Below are positions 7,996-13,950 of a stretch of 13,950 nucleotides of DNA, piece by piece. Within the stretch, counting starts at the first letter, position 1, and every line of letters begins with the position of its first letter. Origin of the DNA: JBBDWZ01 sp050732575 (GTDB lineage: Bacteria > Gemmatimonadota > Gemmatimonadetes > Longimicrobiales > RSA9). The translations under genes were made by a program, and so were the position numbers. The notes below the pieces were generated by a model, which did not search any database, was not told where the DNA came from, and saw only the letters and a list, made by a program, of their open reading frames with translations. The DNA is taken from NCBI GenBank assembly GCA_050732575.1, contig JBOHRF010000117.1, forward strand, positions 1-13,950, written 5' to 3'.

Positions 7996-8919
7996 ATGAA
8001 TCGGCTGACCAAACGCGAAGGCGAAAAACCTTCGCTCTGGCAGAAAATCAAAAACATTGCGTTCACCGACGTGGGCGTTTTGATGCGCGGGCTGGATCAG
8101 GGTTCACTCGAGAAGATCGAAGAAATCCTGCTGGCTGCGGACTTTGGTGTACCCGCCACGCTCGGCCTCGTGGATCACGTCGAACGGCTTTCTCGCCTGG
8201 GTAAGATCCGGTCGGAACGCGAATTCTCCGCTTCACTCGAACAAGAAATCACGCGCATCCTGACCGCAGGTAACGCCGATCCCGCGTTGCAATTCAATCC
8301 CACCGGACTCACGGTAATTCTCATGGTAGGCGTGAACGGCGTGGGCAAAACCACAACCATTGGCAAACTCGCGCGGCGCTTGCGCGAGCACCGGCGCAAA
8401 GTACTGCTGGCCGCGGGCGACACCTTTCGCGCGGGCGCCATCGACCAGTTGGGTGTTTGGGCTCAGCGTGCTGGAGCCGAGTTTGTGGGCGCTGCGCCGG
8501 GCGCCGACCCTGCATCCGTGGCCTTCGATGCACTGGACGCGGCAGCAGCACGCGGCTGTGACACGGTGGTCGTGGATACCGCTGGTCGTTTGCACACGCA
8601 AAACGATCTCATGATCGAGTTGTCCAAAGTGGCGCGCGTGATTGGGCGCAAGCTGGATGGTGCGCCCCAGGAAACGCTCATCGTGCTGGATGCAACGGTT
8701 GGGCAGAATGCGGTGGCTCAGGTGCGCACGTTCCGACAGGCTTTACCGTTGACCGGAATTGCGCTGGCCAAGCTCGATAGCTCCGCCCGCGGCGGAATTG
8801 TGGTCGCGCTCAAACAGGAGTTCGATGTGCCCGTGAAACTGGTAGGTACTGGGGAAGGCATCGACGACCTCGAGGCTTTCGATGCCGCGCGTTTTGCGCG
8901 TGAGGTCCTGGCTGCCTGA
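7996..8919 (+). CDS. ftsY: signal recognition particle receptor FtsY
   Basis: FtsY is the SRP-receptor GTPase that docks ribosome-SRP complexes at the membrane for co-translational insertion by SecYEG. The 307-residue product is a compact NG-domain form without the long acidic A region of E. coli. An N-domain helical bundle covers about 10-90. G1 is GVNGVGKTT (112-120), DTFRAGA lies at 142-148, G3 is DTAGR (194-198), G4 reads AKLD (248-251), and the closing loop GTGEG follows. The first G4 residue is Ala rather than the common Thr; the Lys and Asp that matter for guanine binding are kept. The start has no clear Shine-Dalgarno site and lies 24 nt after the VWA gene. The stop overlaps the recG start by one base (TGATG), suggesting coupling. 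Confidence 0.97.
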   Translation: MNRLTKREGEKPSLWQKIKNIAFTDVGVLMRGLDQGSLEKIEEILLAADFGVPATLGLVDHVERLSRLGKIRSEREFSASLEQEITRILTAGNADPALQFNPTGLTVILMVGVNGVGKTTTIGKLARRLREHRRKVLLAAGDTFRAGAIDQLGVWAQRAGAEFVGAAPGADPASVAFDALDAAAARGCDTVVVDTAGRLHTQNDLMIELSKVARVIGRKLDGAPQETLIVLDATVGQNAVAQVRTFRQALPLTGIALAKLDSSARGGIVVALKQEFDVPVKLVGTGEGIDDLEAFDAARFAREVLAA

Positions 8920-11009
8920 TGCCGCGCCCGCTGGTTGGCTCCCTTCTCGATCAACCTGCTCAATTTCTTAAAGGTGTAGGTCCGCGCCGGGCCGAGCAGT
9001 TCGACCGACTCGGCATCCGCAATGCCTTCGATCTGCTCTACCACATACCGCGCCGCTATGAAGATGCCAGTACGGTCACGCCCATCGTTCAGGCCCGTGT
9101 CGGAATGGACGTTACCGTCATTGGTGAAGTGACCAGCAAGGGGGTTCTGCTTACCCGCGCCGGCCTGCGAATTTTTCAGGCGTTGATACGCGACGGGACG
9201 GGCAACATCGAATGCTCCTGGCCGGGTCGACCCTACCTCGATAGAACCATCCAGAAAGGTGACCTGCTATTGGTCAGCGGACCGGTTCGTTTCTATCACG
9301 GCCGGGTGCTGCAGCCGCGCGAATTCGTCATCCTGGGTGAAGCCGGTGATGTGGAGGGTGGTCAGGGCAAAGTGCTGCCCATTTACCCGGCCACAGAAGG
9401 TCTGACACAGCGGGCGTTCCGGCGCATTCTGGAACAGAACCTGGATGGCTTGCTGGCCGCTGCGGAGTCAGCGGAAATCTTTACGGCGCAAGAATTACGG
9501 GAAGCAGGTCTGCCCCCACTGCGCGCTGCCCTGGAAGCACTGCACAGGCCTACCTCACTGGTCGAAACGCAGCAGGGTCGACGGCGGCTGGCGTACGAAG
9601 AATTATTTTTTCTTCAACTATTGCACGCGCTTGCGCACCATCACGCCACGGCCGCGCGGGAAGGCGTTGCGCTGCAGCGCAGTGACCGACTGGTGGGCGC
9701 GCTGTTCCGACAGCTTCCGTTTCAACTGACGGGTGCGCAAACACAGGCGTTGCGCGAGATATTTCAAGACCTTACTGCGCCCGTGCGCATGCATCGGTTG
9801 CTGCAAGGAGATGTCGGCTCCGGCAAGACCGTGGTCGCTCTGTTCGCCATGCTTCTGGCGGCCGAAAATGGCGTGCAATCCGCACTCATGGCACCCACCG
9901 AGTTGTTGGCTGAACAGCACGCGCACACGCTCCGCACGCTGGTCGGTGAATTGCCCGTTCACGTGGTATTGCTGACGGGCAGCCTGGGCGCGGCGGAACG
10001 ACGGCAAGCACGGGCGGCTCTTGCCGACGGATCGGCGCATCTTGTTGTCGGAACGCACGCTCTCATTCAAGAAGGCGTCCGCTTTCACCGCCTCGGCCTG
10101 GCCATTATTGACGAGCAACAACGCTTCGGCGTGCGCCAGCGGCTGGCCCTGACCGAGCTGGGCCCGCGACCCGACGTGCTGGTCATGTCGGCCACACCCA
10201 TTCCTCGCTCGCTGGCGCTCACGGTCTACGGCGATTTGGATCTCACGATCCTGGACGAGCTGCCACCCGGCCGCCCACGGGTTCGAACAGCCACACGTGA
10301 CCCGGCCGCACGTGACCGCGTCTATACGTTCATTCGAGAGCAAATCGCAGTTGGCCGCCAAGCCTATATCGTCTACCCGCTGGTGGAAGAGTCAGAGAAG
10401 GTAGATCTGAAGGCTGCTACGGCCGAATATGAACGGCTCAGCCGCGACGTCTTCTCGGATCTTCGGGTTGGCTTGCTGCATGGCCAGTTGCCTGCAGACC
10501 AAAAAGATTCGACGATGCGCGCGTTTGCATCCGGACGCATCGACATTCTGGTCGCTACAACGGTCATTGAGGTCGGCATCGACGTAGCCAATGCCACGGT
10601 CATGCTGGTTGAACATGCAGAGCGTTTTGGGTTGTCTCAGTTGCACCAGCTGAGAGGTCGGGTAGGGCGGGGCGCGGCCGAGAGTTACTGCATTGTCATT
10701 GCGGAGGGTGGTGAGGACGCAACGCAGCGCCTGCGTGTGTTCACAGAGTCTGATGATGGCTTCGCAATCGCGCGTGCCGACCTGCGGCTGCGCGGTATGG
10801 GCGACTTTTTTGGTAGCCGGCAGCACGGCCTTCCCGACTTGCGATTCTTCGACCCCGAGCAAGACGACGACCTGTTGGCCCGTGCGCGTGCACGAACGCG
10901 CGCCATTGTACAATCAGATCCCGCATTGGAAGCGCCCGAACATGAGCGTTTCCGCGCTGTCCTGCTTCGTCGCTACGCCGAGAGCGCGCGGCTCTACCAC
11001 ATCGGCTGA
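8919..11009 (+). CDS. recG: ATP-dependent DNA helicase RecG
   Basis: RecG is a monomeric superfamily 2 translocase that reverses stalled replication forks and processes branched recombination intermediates. The 696-residue product is normal length. It has an N-terminal helical segment and an OB-fold wedge domain at about 60-150 (VTVIGEV, IFQALIRDGTGNIECSW). Helicase motif I is GDVGSGKT (297-304) and motif II is DEQQ (398-401) within IIDEQQRFG. Further motifs are VMSATPIPRSLALT, ATTVIEVGIDV and QLRGRVGRG. The C-terminal TRG region includes LRLRGMGDFFGSRQHGLPDL. The ATG overlaps the ftsY stop by one base. A GC-rich hairpin follows the stop, so recG is probably the last gene of this operon. Confidence 0.98.
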   Translation: MPRPLVGSLLDQPAQFLKGVGPRRAEQFDRLGIRNAFDLLYHIPRRYEDASTVTPIVQARVGMDVTVIGEVTSKGVLLTRAGLRIFQALIRDGTGNIECSWPGRPYLDRTIQKGDLLLVSGPVRFYHGRVLQPREFVILGEAGDVEGGQGKVLPIYPATEGLTQRAFRRILEQNLDGLLAAAESAEIFTAQELREAGLPPLRAALEALHRPTSLVETQQGRRRLAYEELFFLQLLHALAHHHATAAREGVALQRSDRLVGALFRQLPFQLTGAQTQALREIFQDLTAPVRMHRLLQGDVGSGKTVVALFAMLLAAENGVQSALMAPTELLAEQHAHTLRTLVGELPVHVVLLTGSLGAAERRQARAALADGSAHLVVGTHALIQEGVRFHRLGLAIIDEQQRFGVRQRLALTELGPRPDVLVMSATPIPRSLALTVYGDLDLTILDELPPGRPRVRTATRDPAARDRVYTFIREQIAVGRQAYIVYPLVEESEKVDLKAATAEYERLSRDVFSDLRVGLLHGQLPADQKDSTMRAFASGRIDILVATTVIEVGIDVANATVMLVEHAERFGLSQLHQLRGRVGRGAAESYCIVIAEGGEDATQRLRVFTESDDGFAIARADLRLRGMGDFFGSRQHGLPDLRFFDPEQDDDLLARARARTRAIVQSDPALEAPEHERFRAVLLRRYAESARLYHIG

Positions 11010-11019
11010 TTGCCACTCC

Positions 11020-11046
11020 GGCCCGCACTATCGAGCGGGCCTTCTG
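11020..11046 (+). terminator. possible intrinsic terminator after recG
   Basis: A perfect 7-bp GC stem, GGCCCGC (11020-11026) with GCGGGCC (11035-11041), closes an 8-nt loop 11 nt after the recG stop. The following TTCT is a weak T-tract, so termination may be partial or factor-assisted. It lies between recG and a gene of a different functional class, which fits an operon boundary. Confidence 0.5.
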
Positions 11047-11071
11047 CAACCACCTCGTTGCTCATCCCTGT

Positions 11072-11088
11072 TTTTCAGGCTTTTCAGG
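11072..11088 (+). repeat. direct repeat TTTTCAGG upstream of the HD gene
   Basis: Two copies of TTTTCAGG (11072-11079 and 11081-11088) lie 9 bp apart, start to start, just before the gene at 11100. The second copy runs into AGGAG (11086-11090), which is 9 nt from the ATG and is the likely ribosome binding site. The repeat may be chance. Confidence 0.4.
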
Positions 11089-11099
11089 AGCACGCAGAC

Positions 11100-11870
11100 A
11101 TGAGTCACTCTCTTGCGTTGCCGGGTGTTTCAGTCGTTGAGCTGGCTTCATTGTTGGTTGCGGCAGGCCGTTCCCTGCGGCCGGATCAGGTCGAGGAAAG
11201 TGTCGGCTTTGATAGCGCGCGCATACCGAATGTTGGGCTGGCCCCAGCGGGTGCCATCCCGGCCGAATGGCTGCGCTGGCTCGATGAACGATCGTTGGCG
11301 GGCGCCGGTCATGGCCAGCGTGTAGCGCAGGTTTGCGCTGCGCTGGCCGACTGTCTTCCCAGCACGGAAGTCGATCTCGATGAGCTCTTGATGGCCGCGC
11401 AGGTGCACGAAATTGGCGTGCTCAGCGGTGAGGCTTCCGATCCCATCGAATTGGCGTGGCGGGGCGCAGACCTGGTGGCTGACCTGGGATACCCGCGTGG
11501 TGTGGCCCACATGGTTCGGCACATGCACGAGCGTTGGGATGGCCTGGGTGGCCCCAGCCAGTGGCGACGCCATACCATTCCTCTCGGCTGCTCGATACTT
11601 TCGTTGGCGGATTCCATCGACCACTCTGCTGCTGCCTGGATTCAGGCAGGCGTGGCCCCGCGCGACGCTGTGGACCGCGCGGTGGGGCATGTGGTCACCA
11701 AGCAAGCATCCATGTTCATTCCCGGCGTGGTGCACGCAGCCACCCAGGTGCGCGCGGCCATCCGTTCGGCCTGCGGTGTACCGCGCACCCGCTTGTTGGC
11801 CGGCCTTTCGTCCGCAGGCCGGCGCGTGTACACGACCATTGCAACCACGCTATTGGGAAGACTGTCATGA
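11100..11870 (+). CDS. degenerate HD-GYP-like (HD superfamily) protein
   Basis: The 256-residue product is a predicted soluble protein with an unrecognised N-terminal segment (about 1-65) and an HD-GYP-like domain (about 68-190). H71 in GHGQRV matches the first metal ligand of the family. The HD dyad reads H93-E94 in VHEIGVL, whereas the family has LHDxGK. The usual THHERWDGxGYP reads HMHERWDGLGGP at 131-142, so the first histidine of the pair is Met132 and the Y of GYP is Gly141. ADSID (160-164) keeps the last Asp ligand. Three departures at metal- or substrate-linked positions suggest a weakened, altered or purely regulatory domain. The ATG at 11100 has AGGAG 9 nt upstream. The stop overlaps the following receiver-HD-GYP gene (ATGA), so the products are likely made together. 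HDOD-type proteins are an alternative reading, but HERWDG favours HD-GYP ancestry. Confidence 0.78.
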   Translation: MSHSLALPGVSVVELASLLVAAGRSLRPDQVEESVGFDSARIPNVGLAPAGAIPAEWLRWLDERSLAGAGHGQRVAQVCAALADCLPSTEVDLDELLMAAQVHEIGVLSGEASDPIELAWRGADLVADLGYPRGVAHMVRHMHERWDGLGGPSQWRRHTIPLGCSILSLADSIDHSAAAWIQAGVAPRDAVDRAVGHVVTKQASMFIPGVVHAATQVRAAIRSACGVPRTRLLAGLSSAGRRVYTTIATTLLGRLS

Positions 11871-13012
11871 ACGGGCTGGACAGTCGACGCATCCGCAAAG
11901 GCGAGATGTTTGGGGTTGCCGAACGCCGCGCTCGCATCATGATCGTCGATGATGATCAGTCCAGTAGCCACATCCTGATCGTCATCATGCAGCGCGCTGG
12001 CTTCACTAACTTGCTCGCGGTCAGCACCGCGCGCGAAGCGCGGCTGACCTTTGATGCGTTCCAGCCCGACCTGGTCGTGGTCGACCTGCACCTGCCCGAT
12101 GGTGATGGCCTGGCCCTCCTGCATGATTTGCGCGCCCGTCTGACCAACGACGACTACCTGCCTTTCCTGGTGCTTACGGGCGATTCTACGGAGAACGCGC
12201 GCGATGCCGCTCTGGCCGCCGGCGCGAAAGATTTCGTAACCAAGCCGTATGAGTCCACCGAAGTCCTGCTCCGATTGAACAATCTGCTGGAGACGCGCCT
12301 GCTGCACCTGGCATTACAGCGGCAGCGCAATCTCTTGGTCGAGCAGTTCGAAGCGCGCAGTCGTGAGCTCGAGGATGCGCGACTCGAAATCCTGGAGCGC
12401 CTGGCGCGGGTCGCGGAACACCGCGACGATGGTACGTTCGGTCACATCCGGCGCGTGGGTCAGTTGGCGGGTATGCTGGCTGATGAGTTGGGTTGTGCCA
12501 CCGGGTTGGTCGAGCAAATCCAGCGCGCTGCACCGTTGCACGACGTGGGTAAGATCGCCATTCGCGACGAGATCCTGCTCAAGCCCGGTCCGCTCATTCC
12601 TTCCGAGTTTCATTCGCAGGAGCGGCACACGCTCATCGGCGCAGAGATCCTGTCAGGGGGCGGGTTTCCCGTATTGCAGCTGGCGGAAGAAATTGCGCTC
12701 ACGCACCACGAGCGTTGGGACGGGCAGGGCTATCCGCAGCGGCTGGCCGGGCAAGACATCCCGCTGGCCGGTCGCATTGTTGCCGTGGCCGACAGCTTCG
12801 ACGCGCTTGTCCACCCCAGGCCTTACAAGGCAGCCTGGCCGGTAGTAGAAGCGCTGGCCGAAATCCGCTGCGAAAGTGGGCGCAAATTCGATCCGGCCGT
12901 GGCCGAAGCGCTGTTTCGAGTGGTGGCCGCCGGTCGTATCGAGACCATCCTCAACGCACCAACAGTACCCGAGTCAACACACACCGCGGTTTCCGCTCGG
13001 CTCACGGCCTAG
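11867..13012 (+). CDS. two-component response regulator with HD-GYP phosphodiesterase domain
   Basis: The 381-residue product resembles RpfG-class regulators: an N-terminal CheY-like receiver, a helical linker and a C-terminal HD-GYP domain that hydrolyses cyclic di-GMP. In the receiver the acidic pocket is D28-D30 (IVDDD), the phospho-acceptor is D73 (VVDLHLPDGD), the switch Thr is T104 and the conserved Lys is K126 (TKPY). Residues about 150-180 look like a coiled coil or signalling helix. The HD-GYP set is complete: H193 (GHIRR), H225-D226 (LHDVGK), H280-H281 and G288-Y289-P290 (HHERWDGQGYP), D309 (ADSFDAL), and RPYK at 318-321. An active phosphodiesterase is therefore expected. ATGA overlaps the preceding HD gene. 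A second ATG at 11906 is a possible later start. No histidine kinase is in view. The stop codon lies in a CTAG shared with the convergent gene. Confidence 0.93.
   Translation: MNGLDSRRIRKGEMFGVAERRARIMIVDDDQSSSHILIVIMQRAGFTNLLAVSTAREARLTFDAFQPDLVVVDLHLPDGDGLALLHDLRARLTNDDYLPFLVLTGDSTENARDAALAAGAKDFVTKPYESTEVLLRLNNLLETRLLHLALQRQRNLLVEQFEARSRELEDARLEILERLARVAEHRDDGTFGHIRRVGQLAGMLADELGCATGLVEQIQRAAPLHDVGKIAIRDEILLKPGPLIPSEFHSQERHTLIGAEILSGGGFPVLQLAEEIALTHHERWDGQGYPQRLAGQDIPLAGRIVAVADSFDALVHPRPYKAAWPVVEALAEIRCESGRKFDPAVAEALFRVVAAGRIETILNAPTVPESTHTAVSARLTA
13009..13012. other. CTAG palindrome forming both stop codons of convergent genes
   Basis: The plus-strand response regulator ends with TAG at 13010-13012, and the minus-strand gene ends with TAG reading 13011 to 13009. 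The palindrome CTAG supplies both, so the genes overlap tail to tail by 4 nt and no terminator can lie between them. Confidence 0.9.
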
Positions 13013-13542
13013 CGACTCAAGTGATAGCTGATGACCAAACGCGCGCGTGCGTCCGCACCAAGACGCAGGCGAGGCGGTGAATAGGGAATGTCCTCTCCCG
13101 ATCGACCCCGCGGCAAATCAAGCACGAACAGCGCAACCGTGGCAACCAGCGAAACCTGGCTGGCAATCAACGCCCAGCGCGCTCGATCGTCCAACCGCAG
13201 GACCGACTGGTAGTCACGCTCCAACTCGGCATCTGCGAATGCGCCGTTGGACGCGCGCACGCAGCGCTCCACACGGTCCCGGCAAATCCGCTCGATCTGG
13301 GCATAACGGCGGTCCGCGTCACGATTAGCCAGCACACCGTATGTTGCCGAGGCCGTGGTGGCGCTCAGCGTGACCCACTTGCCAACGCGCGCCAACGGAT
13401 AGCGCACCGGTCGCGCACTCGTGTCCTGCACCCAGTCGTGCCTGACCCACTGCGCCGAGACGCTAACCGGCAGCAGTGCACCCATGATCACAACCACACA
13501 GCAACTGGCGCGCATAAGGATGGTCTGATACATCACTCGCAA
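13009..13542 (-). CDS. hypothetical exported protein with a transmembrane helix
   Basis: Not recognised. The product of about 177 residues begins with a signal peptide: a short basic start, the hydrophobic stretch CCVVVIMGALLPVSV, and a likely cut after VSA before QWV (about residue 30). The next part is polar, with two cysteines 7 apart (C87 and C94 in RICRDRVERC) that could form a disulphide outside the cytoplasm. A second hydrophobic helix lies at about 113-133, and the tail ends in RARLVISYHLSR, a beta-like alternation. The start is uncertain. GGAGG (13552-13548, minus strand) is 5 nt from TTG at 13542, 11 nt from GTG at 13536 and 14 nt from ATG at 13533, and all keep the signal peptide. 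The gene converges on the response regulator and follows the beta-propeller gene, probably in one transcript. Confidence 0.7.
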   Translation of the reverse strand: MRVMYQTILMRASCCVVVIMGALLPVSVSAQWVRHDWVQDTSARPVRYPLARVGKWVTLSATTASATYGVLANRDADRRYAQIERICRDRVERCVRASNGAFADAELERDYQSVLRLDDRARWALIASQVSLVATVALFVLDLPRGRSGEDIPYSPPRLRLGADARARLVISYHLSR

Positions 13543-13556
13543 AGATTCCTCCCGAC

Positions 13557-13584
13557 GCGTCACGCGTCACGCGTCACCCGTCAC
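13557..13584. repeat. tandem heptamer array GCGTCAC x3 plus CCGTCAC
   Basis: Three perfect GCGTCAC units (13557-13563, 13564-13570, 13571-13577) and one variant CCGTCAC (13578-13584) fill the space between the two minus-strand genes. ACGCGT palindromes recur every 7 bp at 13555, 13562 and 13569. Read on the minus strand the unit is GTGACGC. Because 7 is not a multiple of 3, its TGA falls in all three frames, and the beta-propeller gene stops at one of these (13576-13574). Related words occur at 3315-3340, 3373-3380 and 4665-4677. Confidence 0.85.
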
Positions 13585-13950
13585 TCAACTTCCAGATTTC
13601 GCCATTGATCAGCGGCACGAACAGCGCACTGCCACGGGCCACGGCAGGCGCGACCACGGAACGCGGCAACTGCTGCTGCCATCTGCGCCGACCTGACGGA
13701 TCCAGCGCAATCAGCCGACCATCCAACAGTCCAATCACCAGGTGGCCGTCAACTTCGGCCAGCGAAGCCCGGGCGGCACCTTGCAGTTCCACCATGCGTT
13801 CGGCCCGGCTGCCCTCGACGCGCCAGAGCACGGCGCTGCGCGATAGCAGGTAGGTTGCCTGGTCGATGCAGCGCGGCGCTGCCAGCGCGGTAGCGTCCAG
13901 TCTGATTTCGAACAGCAGCTCGAGCGTGCGCGCGTTCAATCCGATCACGG
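13574..13950 (-). CDS. PQQ/BamB-like beta-propeller protein, C-terminal part (5' end beyond window)
   Basis: About 125 C-terminal residues are visible; the rest lies past the right edge. The sequence alternates short beta strands with blade-like segments: GHLVIGLLDGRLIALDPSGRRRWQQQL, in parts, follows the pattern of PQQ-type propeller repeats (x-Gly-x-Leu-x-Ala-Leu-Asp, then a Trp). GSALFVPLINGEIWKLSDG, in parts, is the start of a further blade. BamB, the outer-membrane protein assembly lipoprotein, and PQQ-like repeat proteins share this fold, and the two cannot be told apart here. The final codons and the TGA stop lie inside the heptamer array, so the C-terminus is set by the repeat. The visible part has no signal peptide because the N-terminus is missing. 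Confidence 0.65.
   Translation of the reverse strand, partial: VIGLNARTLELLFEIRLDATALAAPRCIDQATYLLSRSAVLWRVEGSRAERMVELQGAARASLAEVDGHLVIGLLDGRLIALDPSGRRRWQQQLPRSVVAPAVARGSALFVPLINGEIWKLSDG

Noticed and set aside
11010..11099. Extension of the HD gene to just after the recG stop
   Set aside because: It would translate through the GC hairpin, and the ATG at 11100 has a good AGGAG at 9 nt.
11534..11866. Upstream extension of the response-regulator frame into the HD gene
   Set aside because: The 111 extra codons read as low-complexity His/Arg/Pro sequence overlapping the HD gene. The receiver domain starts soon after the ATG at 11867, which also forms the ATGA coupling.
13557..13584. CRISPR-like array
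   Set aside because: Units are 7 bp and directly adjacent, with no spacers and no cas genes nearby.

Overview
The window is one nearly gap-free stretch of a GC-rich bacterial chromosome. It carries the distal part of a division and cell-wall (dcw) cluster, then membrane-targeting, DNA-repair and signalling genes. The plus-strand order is murC (N-terminus off the left edge), ftsQ, ftsA, ftsZ, a MepM-like M23 endopeptidase, a VWA-domain membrane protein, ftsY, recG, a degenerate HD-GYP-like protein, and a response regulator with a canonical HD-GYP domain. Two minus-strand genes close the window: a small exported protein, and the C-terminal end of a PQQ/BamB-like beta-propeller that runs off the right edge. 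The signal peptide, beta-propeller and M23 hydrolase suggest a diderm. The ftsZ / M23 / VWA protein / ftsY / recG order and the protein style suggest Gemmatimonadota. That assignment is from memory and only moderately certain.

Region 1 (1-4663), murC-ftsQ-ftsA-ftsZ: wall-precursor synthesis plus the core Z-ring and divisome. murC and ftsQ overlap by 4 nt and ftsQ and ftsA are 2 nt apart, so they look translationally coupled. ftsZ is set apart by a spacer with a tandem 13-mer and a large imperfect inverted repeat. Region 2 (4686-11009), M23 peptidase, VWA protein, ftsY and recG: junctions are tight (22-nt gap, overlap, 24-nt gap, 1-nt overlap), and a GC hairpin after recG may be a terminator. 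Region 3 (11100-13012) is a coupled pair (4-nt ATGA overlap): a degenerate HD-GYP-like protein and a receiver-HD-GYP protein predicted to degrade cyclic di-GMP. Region 4 (13009-13950) is on the minus strand and converges on region 3, with a single CTAG palindrome serving as both stop codons.

The least ordinary features are these: (a) a family of short intergenic repeats built from GTGACGS/GCGTCAC words at three gene junctions; (b) the degenerate/canonical HD-GYP pair; (c) the VWA membrane protein of unknown role inside a division/secretion operon, with a possible CTG start; (d) the shared CTAG stop. No tRNA, rRNA, CRISPR array, insertion sequence or phage gene was seen. No gene-free stretch exceeds 300 bases; the longest is about 90-140 bases (3308-3448 and 11010-11099).
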